Below are positions 1-24,000 of a DNA stretch of 64,000 bases, in pieces. This stretch comes from Cyanophora paradoxa (lineage: Eukaryota; Glaucocystophyceae; Cyanophorales; Cyanophoraceae): assembly GCA_004431415.1 (NCBI GenBank), contig QPMI01000551.1, positions 170,959-234,958 on the forward strand, in the 5' to 3' direction. The first letter of the stretch is position 1, and every line of letters starts with the position of its first letter. The translations under genes and the position numbers were made by a program. Below the pieces are notes generated by a model. That model ran no database searches. It saw nothing but the letters and a program-made list of their open reading frames with translations, and was not told the origin of the DNA.

Positions 1-11556
<11,556 letters not shown>

Positions 11557-11639
11557 ATTTGGCTTCAGATCAGGTTACCAGTTGATAGAGACGTATAGCA
11601 CAAATCATATCTCACCCAGACTCGCAATCAATGCATCGT

Positions 11640-13602
11640 GTGCGATCCGAAGAAGCTACTGTGCCCACGGGGCAAACTGTGCAGTTGTGGAATGTGCCCG
11701 ACGTTGGCGTGACAGAGCCTGCTGGGCAGCGTTCGCATCCGCTAGCTTCAGTTGGCTGGTACATTCTGTCGTATCGCGTTCGCGTCAGCGTGTTTAATTA
11801 ATTTGCGGTGCAAATACAATAATGTCGCAATCGCACCCGGGATCGCAAGGGCGACACTGCGTGCGCTCCGGGACCGATGCGGTCCCGTTTGTGCAGGGCT
11901 CGCACCTGCGAAGGAAAAGATGTGAACAAGCAATGAACTCATCCTGGCACCGGTAAATTCTATGATGTGCACGTACCTCCCGAACGTCCCCTCAGCCGCC
12001 GCCTTGGTTCCCGAGGGGCAGGCCTGGCAGGGCGCGCCCTCGAACGGCTGGTAGGTCCCGACGGGGCACTTCTCGCAAACTGTGCTGCCCTCCGACGCGA
12101 CGGAGCCTGCGGCGACGCGTTTTGAATCATGCACTATAATCGAACCGATGAATCGATGTTTATACCTTGCCCGCAGCGCTCGCAGCCTGACTGGCCTTGG
12201 AGCGCAGAGAATGTACCGGAGGGGCACTGCATGCGCAAATTGTTAGGGTGTTTCCGACTGCGAAACGAACTCTAAGCTACCGGAGCGCATGCGGCGGTGC
12301 CGGCCGGCTGGTAGTAGCCGGCGTCGCAGGGGAGGCACTCGAGGCGGTCGGCGGTGGAGACAAAGCCGGCGGGGCACGCCGGGCACGTGCCGAAGGTCCC
12401 CTCGGCGCTCGAGTACGTCCCGAGCGGGCACGACTCGCAGGGGGAGCCGAGGCCCGGCTGGAAGGTACCCGCAGGGCACTGCGCGGAGAATTCGAATAAG
12501 CGTGTATATGTACATGTCTACGCATGTTGCAGAAAAGAGGGGAGCACGGTTCTGCACGATCCGCCGTCGGCGGCCGGGACGCTTCCAGCGGGACAGGCCG
12601 TGCAGTTCAGGATGGCGCCTGAGGGAGCTGGCGTCATTTGAAAAAACAGGATCCCGGAGTCCCACTGTTTGTAGAAAAAGACTCTTGCTCACCCTCTGCT
12701 GCAAACTCGTACGGCGGACACCTGAATGAAAAAAGATGAAACAATCGATATCAGTAAGTGAATTCGGCAGATGAATAAGATAACAGTTAATCGAATAAAA
12801 AAGGGTTTGAAACTTTGCGCACTTGATACAGAAGGTCGCTCCTGTCTGTGGGAGATAGTGTCCGGCTGCAAATAGCTCAGTCAGCTGCGACGCGAAACTT
12901 GCGCCACATGCAGAAATTAAATTAAACGAGGTCGTCGTGAACGCACATTTGCAGACGAGGCACTTCGAAGTCCACGCCTGCGACGGAGTGTAGCTGTTTG
13001 AAGGGCTGCGCGATTATTCCAGACAGAGTTAGATAATTGTAACATGTGGCTTTCGAATTCAGCGGGTTAAGAGTTAGATAGCAGATGGCTTAAGTACTAG
13101 ATTCCAGTCAGAATTAGATAACGTATTCAACGGGCGTCCGGCGGCCGTCCGGGGCCTGCTCGGGCTCGCGATCGGGCTCACCACGGCTGGCAGCCGCGCC
13201 CGTCGACTTCGCCGAACGAGTTCTGCGGGCACTCCGCGCACGCCGCGCTCCGGTTCGATGAGAACGTCCCCTTCGGGCACTGCGGCGGAAGGGCCGTCAG
13301 ATTCTTACGCGGTTCCCTTCCAATCGCTTCGATCGCATGCGCACCGGTTCGCATGCGACGCTTCCCGGGGGCGCGAAGTGGTTCTCGGGGCAGACGCCGG
13401 CCTCAGAAAGCATAAGGAGACTGCCCGGCAAGACGTCATTGAATATTTGCCATGCTAAAGAAAATCGCAATTCCAGATGCACGCGCACCCCGTGCGGTTG
13501 GAGAAGTAGCCGCCCGGGAGGGGTACGCAGTCGCCAGCCTCGAGGTCGAAGACCGTCCCCGCCGAGCAGCTCGTGCGCACCGCGAACACCTCGGCGCTGC
13601 AA
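11640..13602 (-). CDS. Divergent Cys-rich GCC2/GCC3 exons upstream of the homogenised array
   Basis: About ten small exons splice in frame into the same protein as the array but are diverged and single-copy. Reading 5' to 3' they encode: CSAGTVFDLEAGDCVPLPGG (13.49-13.60 kb), CPENHFAPPGSVACEP (about 13.38), CPKGTFSSNRSAACAECPQN (13.19-13.28), YTPSQAWTSKCLVCK (about 12.97), GHYLPQTGATFCIK (about 12.85), CPPYEFAAE (about 12.70), NCTACPAGSVPAADGGSC (12.54-12.63), CPAGTFQPGLGSPCESCPLG onward (12.29-12.48), CPSGTFSALQGQSGCERC (about 12.2), GSVASEGSTVCEKCPVG (about 12.0-12.1), CEPCTNGTASVPERTQC (11.84-11.91) and MYQPTEASGCERC onward (11.64-11.76). Phases match at each join and no frame break was seen, in contrast to the array. 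These are likely the ancestral modules from which the array was amplified. Confidence 0.7.
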
Positions 13603-13651
13603 CCGCATGTGGTTAGTAGCTAAAGGAGGTCGCTGTTTAGGGAAAAGGAGG

Positions 13652-13727
13652 AGTGAAGTTGAAGTTAGAAGTAAGAAGTTGATGAGAGAAGTTAGAAGTT
13701 AGAAGTTAGAAGAAGTTAGAAGTTGAA
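13652..13727. repeat. GAAGTTA/GAAGTTAGAA simple repeat, intronic
   Basis: Degenerate tandem of gaagtta-type heptamers inside the intron between the exon ending FFFTHR and the exon starting AEVFAVRTSC. Confidence 0.85.
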
Positions 13728-13784
13728 GGAGGTCGCTGTTTCGTAAAATGCGCAAGCGCACCTGCGGTGGGTGAAGAAGAACAG

Positions 13785-15226
13785 GCGCCGGTCCCGCGTG
13801 GCCGACGTCGAGTTGCCCGCGCTCTCCGGAGTCAGCACGCCCCTGCAGCGAAAAGGTTCGATGAAGGAAAGAGGATTCGATTTTGAGACGCTGCTCACCT
13901 GACGCCGGGGACGAAGTTGCGCATGACGACGACCGGGCCCACGACCTCCTTATCCGCGTTGAAGACCTGCCCGTGAACGGAGCTCGATGAACGGCGCCAG
14001 CGATGAAATCACAGGAATTCGAGGCAATCGAAGAACCTTGACGAGCTCGGAGCGGTTTGCGTACAACCCCGAGTAGTCGATCTGCTTCCAATCTTCAGAA
14101 ACTGGCTTTTCAGAAAGCGGCTTTTCAACCTCGATCCTTAATTTTCGCGGCTTTTCAAGCGGCTTTGGTATTTCAATTTTCGCGCGCCTTCTTGCCGGTC
14201 ACGTCGGCGTCGACCTTGTCCGACGCGAGGCCCGCCCCGTTCGGGGCGGACATCACCTCGCGCGCGATGTAGAGGGCGCCGTCCTGCGTAACAAATGCAT
14301 CATTGGACAAAACTGGCAAAGCTTTTGTTGGAGACGGTCCAGGGTCGCGTCAGCCGCTGAGCCGAAACTCGAACCTGGTACGCGACGGCGCCGACGGAGA
14401 ACCAGGCCTTGCGCGACGGGCTCCAGTCCCGCGGCTGCGTGAGGCCGACGATGCCCCGCAGCCCTCCCGCGAGGGCCGACGCGCCGCCCGGCCTCCTGAA
14501 GCGGGCGTTCAGCAGAAACGAAATGGAAACATTTAATTTTCCAATTCGCGGAACGCACTGGAATCGGGCGAGGGTGTCGCCGACGACGTAGAAGCCGAAG
14601 GCGGGGCCCTCGCAGTACTTTCCCTCCAGCGCGCCGTAGCCGGCCGAGGCATAGCGCGGCATGGCGTTCTGCGCGACGAACGCGTCGTCCGCGTGCACGG
14701 ACGCGTTGTAGAGCGGCTGGGCGCTCTCCAGCGCCGCCGCGCCGTCGTGCCCGACCGACCATGTCATGCGCACGACGAGGTGGAAGACCGCCGCCGGCAG
14801 TGGCAGGTCGCTCCGCTTCGCAGGGTCGGACAGCTCGGCCACCTCCGCCGGATCGGTGATCCCGAGCGTCGCGAACGTCGGGAAGAGGGGGAAGCGGAGG
14901 ATGCCGTGCAGCCGCTGGGGCGCCGTCGCGTCGGCGGGGTCGGCGCTCGGGTCGGCGACGAGGTGGTGCACGGTCGGGACGGGCGGGTACGCGACGGTGT
15001 AGCTCTTGAAGAGCGTGTGGGGGAACATGGGGAACGGGTTCGTCGTGTAGCCGGCCGGCAGGAGCGAGGCGACGGCGGGGGTGACGGGGCCCTCCAGCTC
15101 CCCGCCGGGCACGCGCGGCTCAAAGGCGTCCAGCGGCAGCCGCCTCGCGCCCGTGCCGGGGCAGTAGCGCAGCGAGTACGTCGGGAGGTACCTGCGGCGC
15201 ATAAGTGTTCGAGTCTGCGGAACCAC
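13785..15226 (-). CDS. Second ectodomain segment of the giant Cys-rich protein (possibly cache-like)
   Basis: In-frame exons encode a globular, mostly Cys-poor region. It starts near RYLPTYSLRYCPG (15.2 kb), includes FKSYTVAYPPVPTVHHL, GYGALEGKYCEGPAFGFYVV, QPRDWSPSRKAWFSVG, DGALYIAREVMSAP, IDYSGLYANRSELVK, VFNADKEVVGPVVVMRNF and GVLTPESAGNSTSATRD, and leads directly into the Cys-rich modules. The WSPSRKAWFSVGA stretch followed by ALYIAREVM resembles the DPRxRPWY...A core of extracellular cache sensor domains, but that is inference only. One intron (14,082-14,187) uses a GC donor (AAG|GCGCGC). How the first exon joins the long Cys-rich exon upstream is ambiguous; a donor near 15.35-15.42 kb or at 15,250 would both be possible. 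It probably lies outside the membrane, between the N-terminal region and the GCC2/GCC3 stalk. Confidence 0.6.
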
Positions 15227-15244
15227 AGACGTCGACCAACGAAA

Positions 15245-17145
15245 TCAGACTCCGAACCAGCTGCTTTGGCCGCCCGCGATGAGATCGGCGCCGGCGACGA
15301 CCGTGCTCCTGACGGCCCGCCGGCTCGGCAGCTGCTTTGCGCTCGTTGGAATTGTCGGAGACGTCGACCGCTCTTCTGAATTTTTCGAAGAAAGAAGCGA
15401 CCGCCGAGAGCCGGATCCGGATCCCGAGACGAGGTCCGTTCCGCAGGGGAAGAATTCGCGAGCAGGCGCCTCGCAGCCTGCCCCACTGGCCTGCATCGGG
15501 TTCATTCCGTTGGCCACATATACAAACGATGTATAGCCGGATGGAAGGCGGTACAAAGAATAGGCCGCGTCACCAGTTGCGCTCAAATCTCCGTAATAGC
15601 CGCACTTCTGACGCTGAAATTCCAAAGCACTTCCACCCTTGTTCATGTTCATGCTTAAGCACGTAAGTGCCCACGGGCGCTTGCAGGACCACGTTGATAT
15701 GTCGTACGGATCGATTGCAGTATCCGCACTGCACGAGCCGCACTCTGTCGGCGAGCTGCATACGCCTCCGGATTGCGTACAGTCCGTCACCATCATACAC
15801 TGGTGCACATGATCGAACACTCCAGGTTTTCGACAGATTGTCTTGCAGCAGCAGAAGGCCCCGCAGCCGCCGCACTCCGAGTTCGGGCGCTGCTCTCCTC
15901 CGGCTGCGGAACACTTTGCCCAACTGCTGCAACTGGTCACACTCGGAGCTGGAGACTTTGGAGGAAACTTGCAACAAATGGATCCGCAGGTCCCTGAATT
16001 CGAAACTGGAGCTGGTGCAGGCGTCGGCGTTGTCTGCACCTGCACCGGCGGGGGTTCTGACTGCGTAGGGAGCTCTGGTGCACGTGTAGGGGCCAGCGTT
16101 GCCTGTCCCTCTGATGTCGGACGGCAATCGATAGGACATTGTTCGATGATGCTGCTGGGAGACGCGGGTGTGACTGGATTTTCGGACCCGCATGATTCTT
16201 GGCAGTTGTACGTCGTTGTAGAAGAGAAAGTAGAATAGCTATATGTATACGTTGGACAACAAAGCGAATTCGATAAAATCGAATCCGGAACAGGCGTGGG
16301 TGTTGGAATCGACGTCGACGTCGAAAGTGGGTCACACCCTTTCAGCTGACACTGGCTGATATCGGCGGGGTTAGATAAAGACGTGATTTCGGTCTCCATT
16401 GTCGGGGAGCAAGAATCCATGCAGCTGTATGTCATGGTCGGCGAGTATAGACAGCACTTCTGTGTAGTTGTGATCGCGGGTGTTGGTGGTGAGCTCGAGC
16501 AGCCAGGACACAAGCTGATGTCGACCTCCATGTCCATCCCGCAGCTGTCAGTTGTGCTGCAGAAGGGAGTTGCGTAAATATCACTGCTAGATCGGCAGCA
16601 CTTCGCGCTGGTCGTCGGCAGCTGCAGCTGCAGAAGACGACGCCCTGAGGCCATGGCGGCGCAGTTGTGGTCCGCGGGGTTGATCGACATCGTTGGATCC
16701 ACGTAGGCCGGTCCGTATCCGCACACATCGTCTCCTCCGCAGTAGATGGCGTGCCCTATCGTTCCCTGCTTGCTTTCGCACACCGACTTGAGAGCGCACT
16801 TGTAATACATCCCGCCAAAAGAGTCCTGCCACGATGCTAGACAACAGACGGTGGGATGAGTGCTGTGAGACGGTCCTGTGCAGCCGCTGCAATGCTTGAT
16901 ATCGACGACCATGTTGTCGGGGGTTGTGGGGCAATTGCCCGCGGGCATACAGATCGGGGGCGAGAAAGGGCTGAACTGGCAGCAGACGTGCGTGGCTGCC
17001 GCGAGCGCCTCCGCCTCCATTGACGCGAGGTCCAGCGCGCCTCTGTAGCCGGACAGCGTTGTGGCCGTTGTCGACGGCGCCAGGCCGCCGCAGGCGCCGA
17101 GGCCAAACGCCGTCCCCACGCACCCCGCTGGAGAAGACACGGGTT
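15245..17145 (-). CDS. Long Cys-rich exon with repeated CC pairs and Ser/Thr/Pro linkers
   Basis: A single exon of about 620 residues. It starts with GCVGTAFGLGACGGL after an intron acceptor near 17.14 kb and reads openly to 15,245. It is dominated by Cys, many as adjacent pairs (HVCCQF, KCCLYSP, SLCCPTYTY, SICCKFPPKS, FCCCKTICRK), at rough intervals of 60-80 residues. These are separated by Pro/Thr/Ser-rich mucin-like linkers (STSIPTPTPVP, PPPVQVQTTPTPAPAPV). This looks like a secreted or extracellular disulfide-rich segment with a repeated module of unknown family. The upstream exon (YFAFEARG..., ending STGYYSY) joins it in frame, so it is part of the same large gene. The exact donor at its 3' end is unclear; the TGA at 15,245 could be a true stop, in which case a second gene would start downstream. 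Confidence 0.65.
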
Positions 17146-17202
17146 AAGCGTACGGCACAGCAAAAAAGCCAGCTTGAATTTCGCAGTAATTCGAACGCGC
17201 AC

Positions 17203-19570
17203 CGTAGGAGTAGTAGCCGGTGCTGTTCGTGAAGTACGCCGACGCGGTCGAGTTCTCGGGCGGCAGCGCCGTCTCGTTCGCCCGCAGCGGCGCGGCGGCC
17301 GCCGTCCGCTCCGCGAGGATGTTGGCGTACCGCAGCGCCGCAAAGTCCAGGTCCTCCCGCCCCGTGTAGAGCATCCGGACCGTCTCCGCGCGGGCGTAGT
17401 CCAGGCCCCCGCCGTCGGCGTGCCCGCGGAGGCGCGCCGCGATTCGGAGCACCGACTCGAGCGGGAGCTCCGACGCCGCCGCCAGGCGCGGGCAGCCGTC
17501 GCCGGCGTACAGGCACGCCGGCTTCGGGATCGAAGAGTGGAAGACGGCCATGCCGCGCGCCTCGAACGCGAAGTACTGCGCGTGCCGGGGCGTCACGTGC
17601 ACGTGCCGGCGACAGTGAACGAACGTAATTCCTAAACCGTTAACGTTGAAACGCAATTAAAGAGCCCATGGCTTAATATTCATTAGCGAACCTGGGCATC
17701 GATTGTGTCGACGTAGCCGCCTGCACAAGCGGCCAGCCAGCTAATAAGCGATAGGCCGACAGCTAATTCGCACACGCACCGGGTGGGATCTGCTTGCTGG
17801 GGTACTCTGAGACGTAGTCCTCCTCGATGGCGCAGCCGACGGTGTCCAGCTTCAGGTGGTACAGAACCTTGCGATCGCAGAATTGTGAGCGACATCGATT
17901 GCGACGCAATTCAATTAGAGTTTTGGATCAGCAAAATCTACAAGCTATCAGAGCTTACTTTGCGCTGGTAGGTCTCCCAGTTGTTGAAGTTGGCCCCGCG
18001 CGGGGGCGGGTCGAGGGGGGACACGGAGAAGATTGTGGAGGAGTCGATGTAGCGGAGCAGATCTGGCGGCGGAGCCCGGAGAGCGAATGAGCGTGATAAA
18101 TCAACTTAATTAAGTTTCGCGAAAATAAAGTTGGGCATACCCGCGTGAAGTACCAAGGGGTACCACCCGTACCGGCTCTGGCGGTCACGAAAACCGCGAG
18201 AATAAGTGGAGAATGAAGGAGCGAACAGCAATCTAAGACGAATCGCGGGCCGGGGGGCACCTTGGTAGGGTTAATGTAAAAGTGCATGAAGTACATGTTG
18301 CCGAAGAGGGCGGCCGCCCCCACGTTCCGCACCTGCAAAGAACGCAGCGTCGGCCGCGGCGCGTCAGACTTCGAAGGCCTAGGATCCGGAGCATGACAGG
18401 TGATTATTCTGGGCGGACCTGCCCGGTGAAGGCCCGGGCCTGCTGGACGATGCGCTGGGCGCTCTGGCGGGCGACCTCGGGGTCGTAGCCGTGGCTGCCG
18501 TCCGCGCGCCGCACGACGCCGTGCACCGCCGGGTCCAGCAGCAGGTCGGCGAAGTTCATCGCGGTCCCCATCAGCTCCGTCCGCAGCGCCTCCGTCGCGT
18601 TGTCGAGGCGCGCCGCCACGCGGTCCAGCGCTAGCGCGGCGCCGGCCAGCGAGCTCGAGCTCGAGCCGGCCGCGGCCCGCTCGCGGATGGCGGAGGCGAC
18701 ACCCCGACCGGCCTTGACGCCCTCGAAGCGGTCGGCAATGCTGCTGGGGAGGCCGGCGGTGAGGTTCTTCTGGCGGAGGCCCTCCATGCCCGTCACGAGC
18801 CGCATCTCGTCCGTCGCGTTCGCCAGCAGCTCCGGGTGAGCCGCCAGCGCCACCGTCTCCTCGGGGCCCACTGGGCCCGGGAACGCGATCCGTGGCGTGA
18901 AGCCTGCGCAGCGCGAAACTCAGACGCCTCGCGAAATAGAGAAGGAACGGGTCGGACCGATGCCGGAGACGATGCGGACGTCGGGGGGGCGTCGGGAGGC
19001 CGAGCTCCTCCATCCTGCGCGGCGGTCGGGCCAACTTGGCAAGAAAAGGAGAAGAAAGAAAGGAAGGAAGAGGAAGAAGGCGAGAGAAGAAAGGAGAGAA
19101 GAGGCGGGGCGGGAGCTGGAGGCTGACCAGTGGAAGCTGACGGGGCGGAGGCCCTCCAGATCGATCTCGCTGCCGGCCGGCGCCGGGCGCCGGGGTCAGG
19201 GGCGAGGCCCGAGGGCGGCGGGACCGGACCCGGGAACAGCGGCGCACCTGACGAAGAACTTGCCCGTCGCCTCCCGCCCGATGAACATGCCCCGCAGGCC
19301 GCTCATCCCCGAGACCTGGCCCCGCCCCGTCGACATCGCAGCTCAGAGACGTGTACGGGTCCGATCGCGACGGTCATGACGAATACACGAGCTCAGGGGC
19401 GCGGCACCTGGTCGTAGTCCTGCATGAGGGAGCCCATGACGAGCTCCGTCGCCGGCGCCGTCTGCAGCGTGAACGTCTTCCGCCCCGCCGCCCCCGCCGC
19501 CGCGTCGGACCCCTCTGTGGCGGTCGCGGGGGCGCCGGCGGCCGTCGCCGTCGCCGCCGCCAGCGCTGCG
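17203..19570 (-). CDS. N-terminal ectodomain exons of the giant Cys-rich protein
   Basis: Successive exons read in frame from about 19.57 to 17.20 kb. Landmarks are KTFTLQTAPATELVMGSLMQ, VSGMSGLRGMFIGREATGKF, DVRIVSG, a long exon at 18.41-18.89 kb (LLANATDEMRLVTGMEGL to ARQSAQRIVQQARAFTG), VRNVGAAALFGNMYFMHFY, DLLRYIDSSTIFSVSPL, VLYHLKLDTVGCAIEEDY and the exon at 17,203-17,575 (YFAFEARGMAVFHSSIPKP to NSTGYYSYG). Several NxS/T sequons and the absence of charged low-complexity tracts suit an extracellular fold. No recognised family. The first coding exon seen (alanine-rich, before KTFTLQT) is preceded by a CTGAC...CAG acceptor at about 19.57 kb, so the real start codon and any signal peptide lie further upstream and were not identified. 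Confidence 0.6.
19043..19108. repeat. Polypurine tract, intronic
   Basis: A run of G and A (gaaaaggagaagaaagaaag and similar) about 65 nt long on the plus strand. It is therefore a polypyrimidine tract on the coding minus strand, between two exons of the large gene. Confidence 0.8.
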
Positions 19571-19579
19571 TTGCAATGT

Positions 19580-21039
19580 CAGCAGGCGGCGCGATATTAA
19601 TGCGCACTAATTCAACGGTTGCAAGCGCAGCCGCGCGGCCGGCGTCGCGCACCGGTGTTCATGACCGCGCATGCGCAGAAGAGCAGCTGAAGCGTTACTT
19701 GCAACGTGGCTGGTGCTCGTTTACATCCTCGCATGCTGTCCCGGGGGCCTGCATGCGCAGCTGCGCCGGTACTAGTGCCAGCGAGCGCTGTACATGCATA
19801 TGTATGCGTCGGGCCTTTCCATGGCCAGCGGCTCGAGCTCCCACCGGACGCTGCGCGTCTCCGCTTGCGTACGCGTGTGGCAGTCGCAATCTGATGCATG
19901 CTGCGCCGCCAACTTGCAGCTGCAGCTTGGCAACCCCTGCCTGCAGCTGCTAGATATCGATGGGGGTTTCGCGACCGCAAAAGCTTGTAGCCTAGTAGCT
20001 ATAGCAGCCGCGGCCGCTCAGCGGCTGTAGTCGTGAGCCCGGGCCCGTGGCGGCGGTGGTGTCCGCGGCCGCCGGGCTAGAACTGGCAGCACTGAGCAGC
20101 CGCTGAGCTGCACTGCTGCGCCGCGGCGCACCGGACCGCTGCTAGCGCTGCCTAGGTTGCACCGTTGCAGCCAGGCCAACTTGCAGGTTCAACGGTTGCA
20201 GACTTGCATGCGAACTGCGGCAGTGCAGCGTGAATCTGCTGCGTGATATGCCGCAGTGCGATCCGCCGGGCCGGGCCGGCGCCGCGAGCTCGAGGACGCG
20301 GACGGAATCCCGAGACGTATACGTACCCCAGCCCGAAACATGATCATGAAGTGAACTGGTTCAGTCTGGTTGAGTCGTGACGTCGCTCTGGATCTCGACG
20401 TCACTGAGTCATGATCATGATCACTGCAAAATTTGACGGCCTCGGATCGACGTCCCAACGCCGTGACGTCGACGCTTACAGTGACGCTCACAGAGAGGCC
20501 TACCGTGTAACACGAAAATATGGCCGACAGATTTACGTCGTTATAAAACTTGACGTCGACCCTTCTCTTGGTGAAATATGACGGCTCCAAATTATGTCGT
20601 CATGAACTTTTCAGGCTTGTATGGGGCGGTAAATTGTATGGGGTACCATGCACTGAGAGTGTCCTACTATGACGGTCCCAAATTATGTCGTTATTTCACG
20701 TCCGAAGCGACATAATTTGGTACCGACATAGTAAAGTGTCCGTCATATTATTGAGTTATCCGGTAGGGCCGTCGCGGCGCTTAAGCGCTGCGCAGCTCAG
20801 CCAGGAGAGTAAGGCTCAGTAAGCCCGGCGGCCTGCGCTGCGCTGGGCGCCCAGTCGGGAGCAGGGCCCCGCTGGCGGGCCGCCCGCGCGCCGCGCCCGC
20901 GGACCACGATCCGGAGCCCTGAGTTCGAAGGCTTCTCAATTATAGAACGCTGCATGTAGAGGAGAATTCGGGCCTGAGAGATAACTACATACACTTGTGC
21001 CAAACATAAACGTCGGCGGCCGCGCCTGCCCGGAGCCGC
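19580..21039. other. Intergenic region between the Cys-rich gene and the P4-ATPase
   Basis: No supported coding exon. The left part (19.6-20.3 kb) is GC-rich and full of CTGCAGCTGCAG/TGCATGC palindromes. It may contain the unseen first exon and promoter of the Cys-rich gene. The right part (20.32-20.76 kb) is a tract of short related repeats built on CAAATTATGTCG and TGACGTC motifs, with one clear hairpin. Confidence 0.6.
20678..20720. repeat. Hairpin repeat, 13-nt perfect arms (ccaaattatgtcg)
   Basis: Left arm 20,678-20,690 and right arm 20,708-20,720 are exact reverse complements separated by 17 nt. A related half copy (ctccaaattatgtcg) lies near 20,585. The right arm is followed by taccgacata, giving the string aatttggtaccg that recurs in the intergenic DNA at 54.7 and 56.0 kb. 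Confidence 0.8.
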
Positions 21040-24000
21040 CTAGATCAAGAGGTCCTCGTCCGCCGGGGCCTGGCCCGAGCCGCCCGGCCGCGGGCTCAGC
21101 TTCGGCTGCTGCAGCGACGCAAGCGCAGCCGACGGCAGCGCGCGGCCGCCGCCGCCCGGCAGCGCGGGGCGGAAGCCGGCGGCGGCGGCGGCGGCCGCGG
21201 GCGGGTCTCGGCTCCGCTCCCGCGGCCGCTCCTCGCGCGCGCCGCCGCGCTCGGGCGTCCGCGAGCGCTCGGCGGCGCGCGCGCGCTCCGGCGTCTTGTC
21301 TCTCAGCGGCAGCCTGCGCGCGCGCGCGCGCGCGAGCCGTCAGCACCGCGCACCCCATCCTCATCCGGCCCGGCTCGCGGCGCGCGCGCGCGTACCCCCT
21401 GCCGCCGGAGGGCCCGGCCTCGGGCCCGGCGGGGGGAGGGCCCCGCTCCGCCAGGTCCAGGGACTGGCGCCCGAACATGGAGGGCATGAGCGCGAGCTCG
21501 CCGCCGTTGTCCCCCGCGGAGAAGGCGAAGCCCGTGTGGCCCTTCGTCCCCGCCGCCTTCTTAAGGACCTGGAAAAGTACGCGCGCGCGCGCGCGCCGCG
21601 CGTCAGAGAGCGTCCGGGCGGGCCGGGCCTGGCCGGGCCGCGACAGGGCTCTCACCTTGGCGCGCTCGCGCTCGACCTTCTTGCCCTTCCGCCGCATGCG
21701 GCGCTCCATCTGCGTCACACTCAGGCGCGGGAATGCACGCGGGAAGAGAAGGGGGGGTACCTTGGCCATATAGATGAGCTGGTCGCGCTCCGAGGGCCGG
21801 TAGTTCGTGTTGACGCTGCGCGGCGCCCGTCAGAGGCGCCGCCGCCGCCGCCGCCGCCGGCGGCGGCGATGCTTCGGCCGGCGACGCACTACTTGATGCA
21901 GAAGTCGAGGGTGAAGCAGGCGATGGGCGTGAGGATGAGCGTGAGCCAGAAGGTCGTCGTGCCCATCGCGTGGAAGGCCACCGAGTGCAGGTTCGGCGCC
22001 AGGTGCGCCGCCCCGTCCGTCGAGAGCTGTACCCCGGGGTCGCTGAGAAGGGGGGGGGGGAGACGGCGGGGGTACAGGCATGCGCACGATGGAGACGAAG
22101 ACGATGTATATGGTGAGGGAGCCCCACATGCAGAGCTGCGCGCGCCCGTCGGACCGAGCCAAGGACGAGGGATGGCAGGGGGAGGGGGGTACGTGGATGG
22201 GCCAGGTCCAGGAGGTGATCATGATGCCGAGCTTGAGCGTGACGCACAGGATCAGGTTCGAGTACACGACGAAGCCCATCTGGGAAGGGGCGTCAGGCGA
22301 AGAAGCCGAAGAGCGGAGCCGAGCCGGGCGGGACGGGGCGGGGCGGGGCGGGGCGGGGCGGGGGCGGCGGGGGCCGACCTGCCAGAAGCCGTGCTCCCGG
22401 CCGCTGGTCTCCGAGCTGCCCGTCGTGTAGAACGGCAGGAAGAAGACGAACTGCCCCCGCCCCGAGTGGCGTCAGGGCGTGAAGCGTAGGCGGCTCGACT
22501 TGGCCTAATACTTCTACAAATCTTCTTTGCCGCGCCCGGCCGCGGGGCGCACCACGGAGTGGAAGACGCCGGTGGCGAAGGAGCCCCAGAACTGCTTCGT
22601 GTTGAACTGCGCGCGCGCGGGCGGGCGGTCGGTTGGTCGGTCGGGCGAGGTCGATGGCGCGGGCGGGGGCGGGGGCGGGGGCGGGGGCGCGGGCGGACGG
22701 CGGTGTGCTGGGCGCCGCGGGCGTATAGCTCGGGGTACTGCATTGCGAGCTCGAGGTTCGAGTCCTGGTCGAGCGTCGCGACGGCGATGATGGGCCACGC
22801 CGTGAAGAGCGTGTTGTACACCGCCGTGAACCACCCTAAGCTGGCGCGTCAGGGGGCCGTGGAGAGGAGGGAGGCGGGGCGGGGCGGGGCGGGGCGGGGC
22901 ACCATCGAAGAGGGTGGCGCCGGAGAAGGCCGAGTGCACCGTGAACCAGAAGAGGCAGGAAACCATCACCACGTTCTAAGGGATCGATGAGAGGCTCGAG
23001 GGAAGGAAGGACGCACGTTCGTTGGGGCGGGGTCTAGGCCCACGCACCTTGTAGAAGCAGTAGAGGACGAGGCGGGTGACGCGCTTGTAGGACCAGCGGC
23101 CGTGGACGAGGAGGAGCCGCTTGAGGAAGCGGAACTGGGCGATCGCAAAGTCCGAGGCGAGGACGGCCTGCATGCCCTCCTTCCCAGAGATCCCCACCCC
23201 GATGTGCGCCGCCTGGAAGGGATGAGCCGGGGGAAGGGCGGGGTAAAGTTAAGCTTGCTGGGAAGACTACCTGGATCATGCCGACGTCGTTGGCGCCGTC
23301 GCCGATGGCGAGCGTCGTGGCCCGCTCCACCTCCTGCGCGCGCCCGCCCGTGAGCTCTTATCGGATCCGTCCAACCCTCCATCTGATCTGATCTGATACC
23401 TTGACGAGAGTGACGACGAGGGCCTTCTGGAGCGGGGAGACGCGGCAGCAGATGACCGTCGCGCAGAGGCGCCCCAGGTCCATGAACCGCCGCCGCGTCT
23501 GCGCCCCGGCCTCAGCAAGGCAAGGCACGGAGAGGAGGGAGGGAGGGAGGAGGAGGATTCTCCAACCCTCTGACTCCCTCTCAAGGAAGCCATCTACTGT
23601 CCTCCAGCCGCTTGAAGCGGCCTTCTTCCTAGCCGCTCGAAGCCTCTTCCTAGCCGCTTGCTAGAGTCTCCAGGGGAGTGCGGGGGCTGGCGGGGCGGAC
23701 CTTGCCCTCGAGGACGTAGGTGAGGGTGTGCCCGTCGATGACGAGCGCCAGCGTCTCCTTCCCCGCCAGCGGCGCGTGCTCCCCGATCGCCTGCGCGGGG
23801 AGCAAAAGGCTCAGCTGGGCGCCGGCGGGGCGGGGCGGGGCGGGGGGGGGAGGAGGGGCGGAGCGGACTTCCTCGAGGGCCTTGAGCGCTTTCTCCTCCT
23901 TATCCTCGTTCAGGATGACCGTCTGCGCAGAGAGAGAGAGACATCAGAGGAGAAGGGTACAGCGGAGTACGGGGCGCGCGCGCGCGCCTTCATGGTGTCG

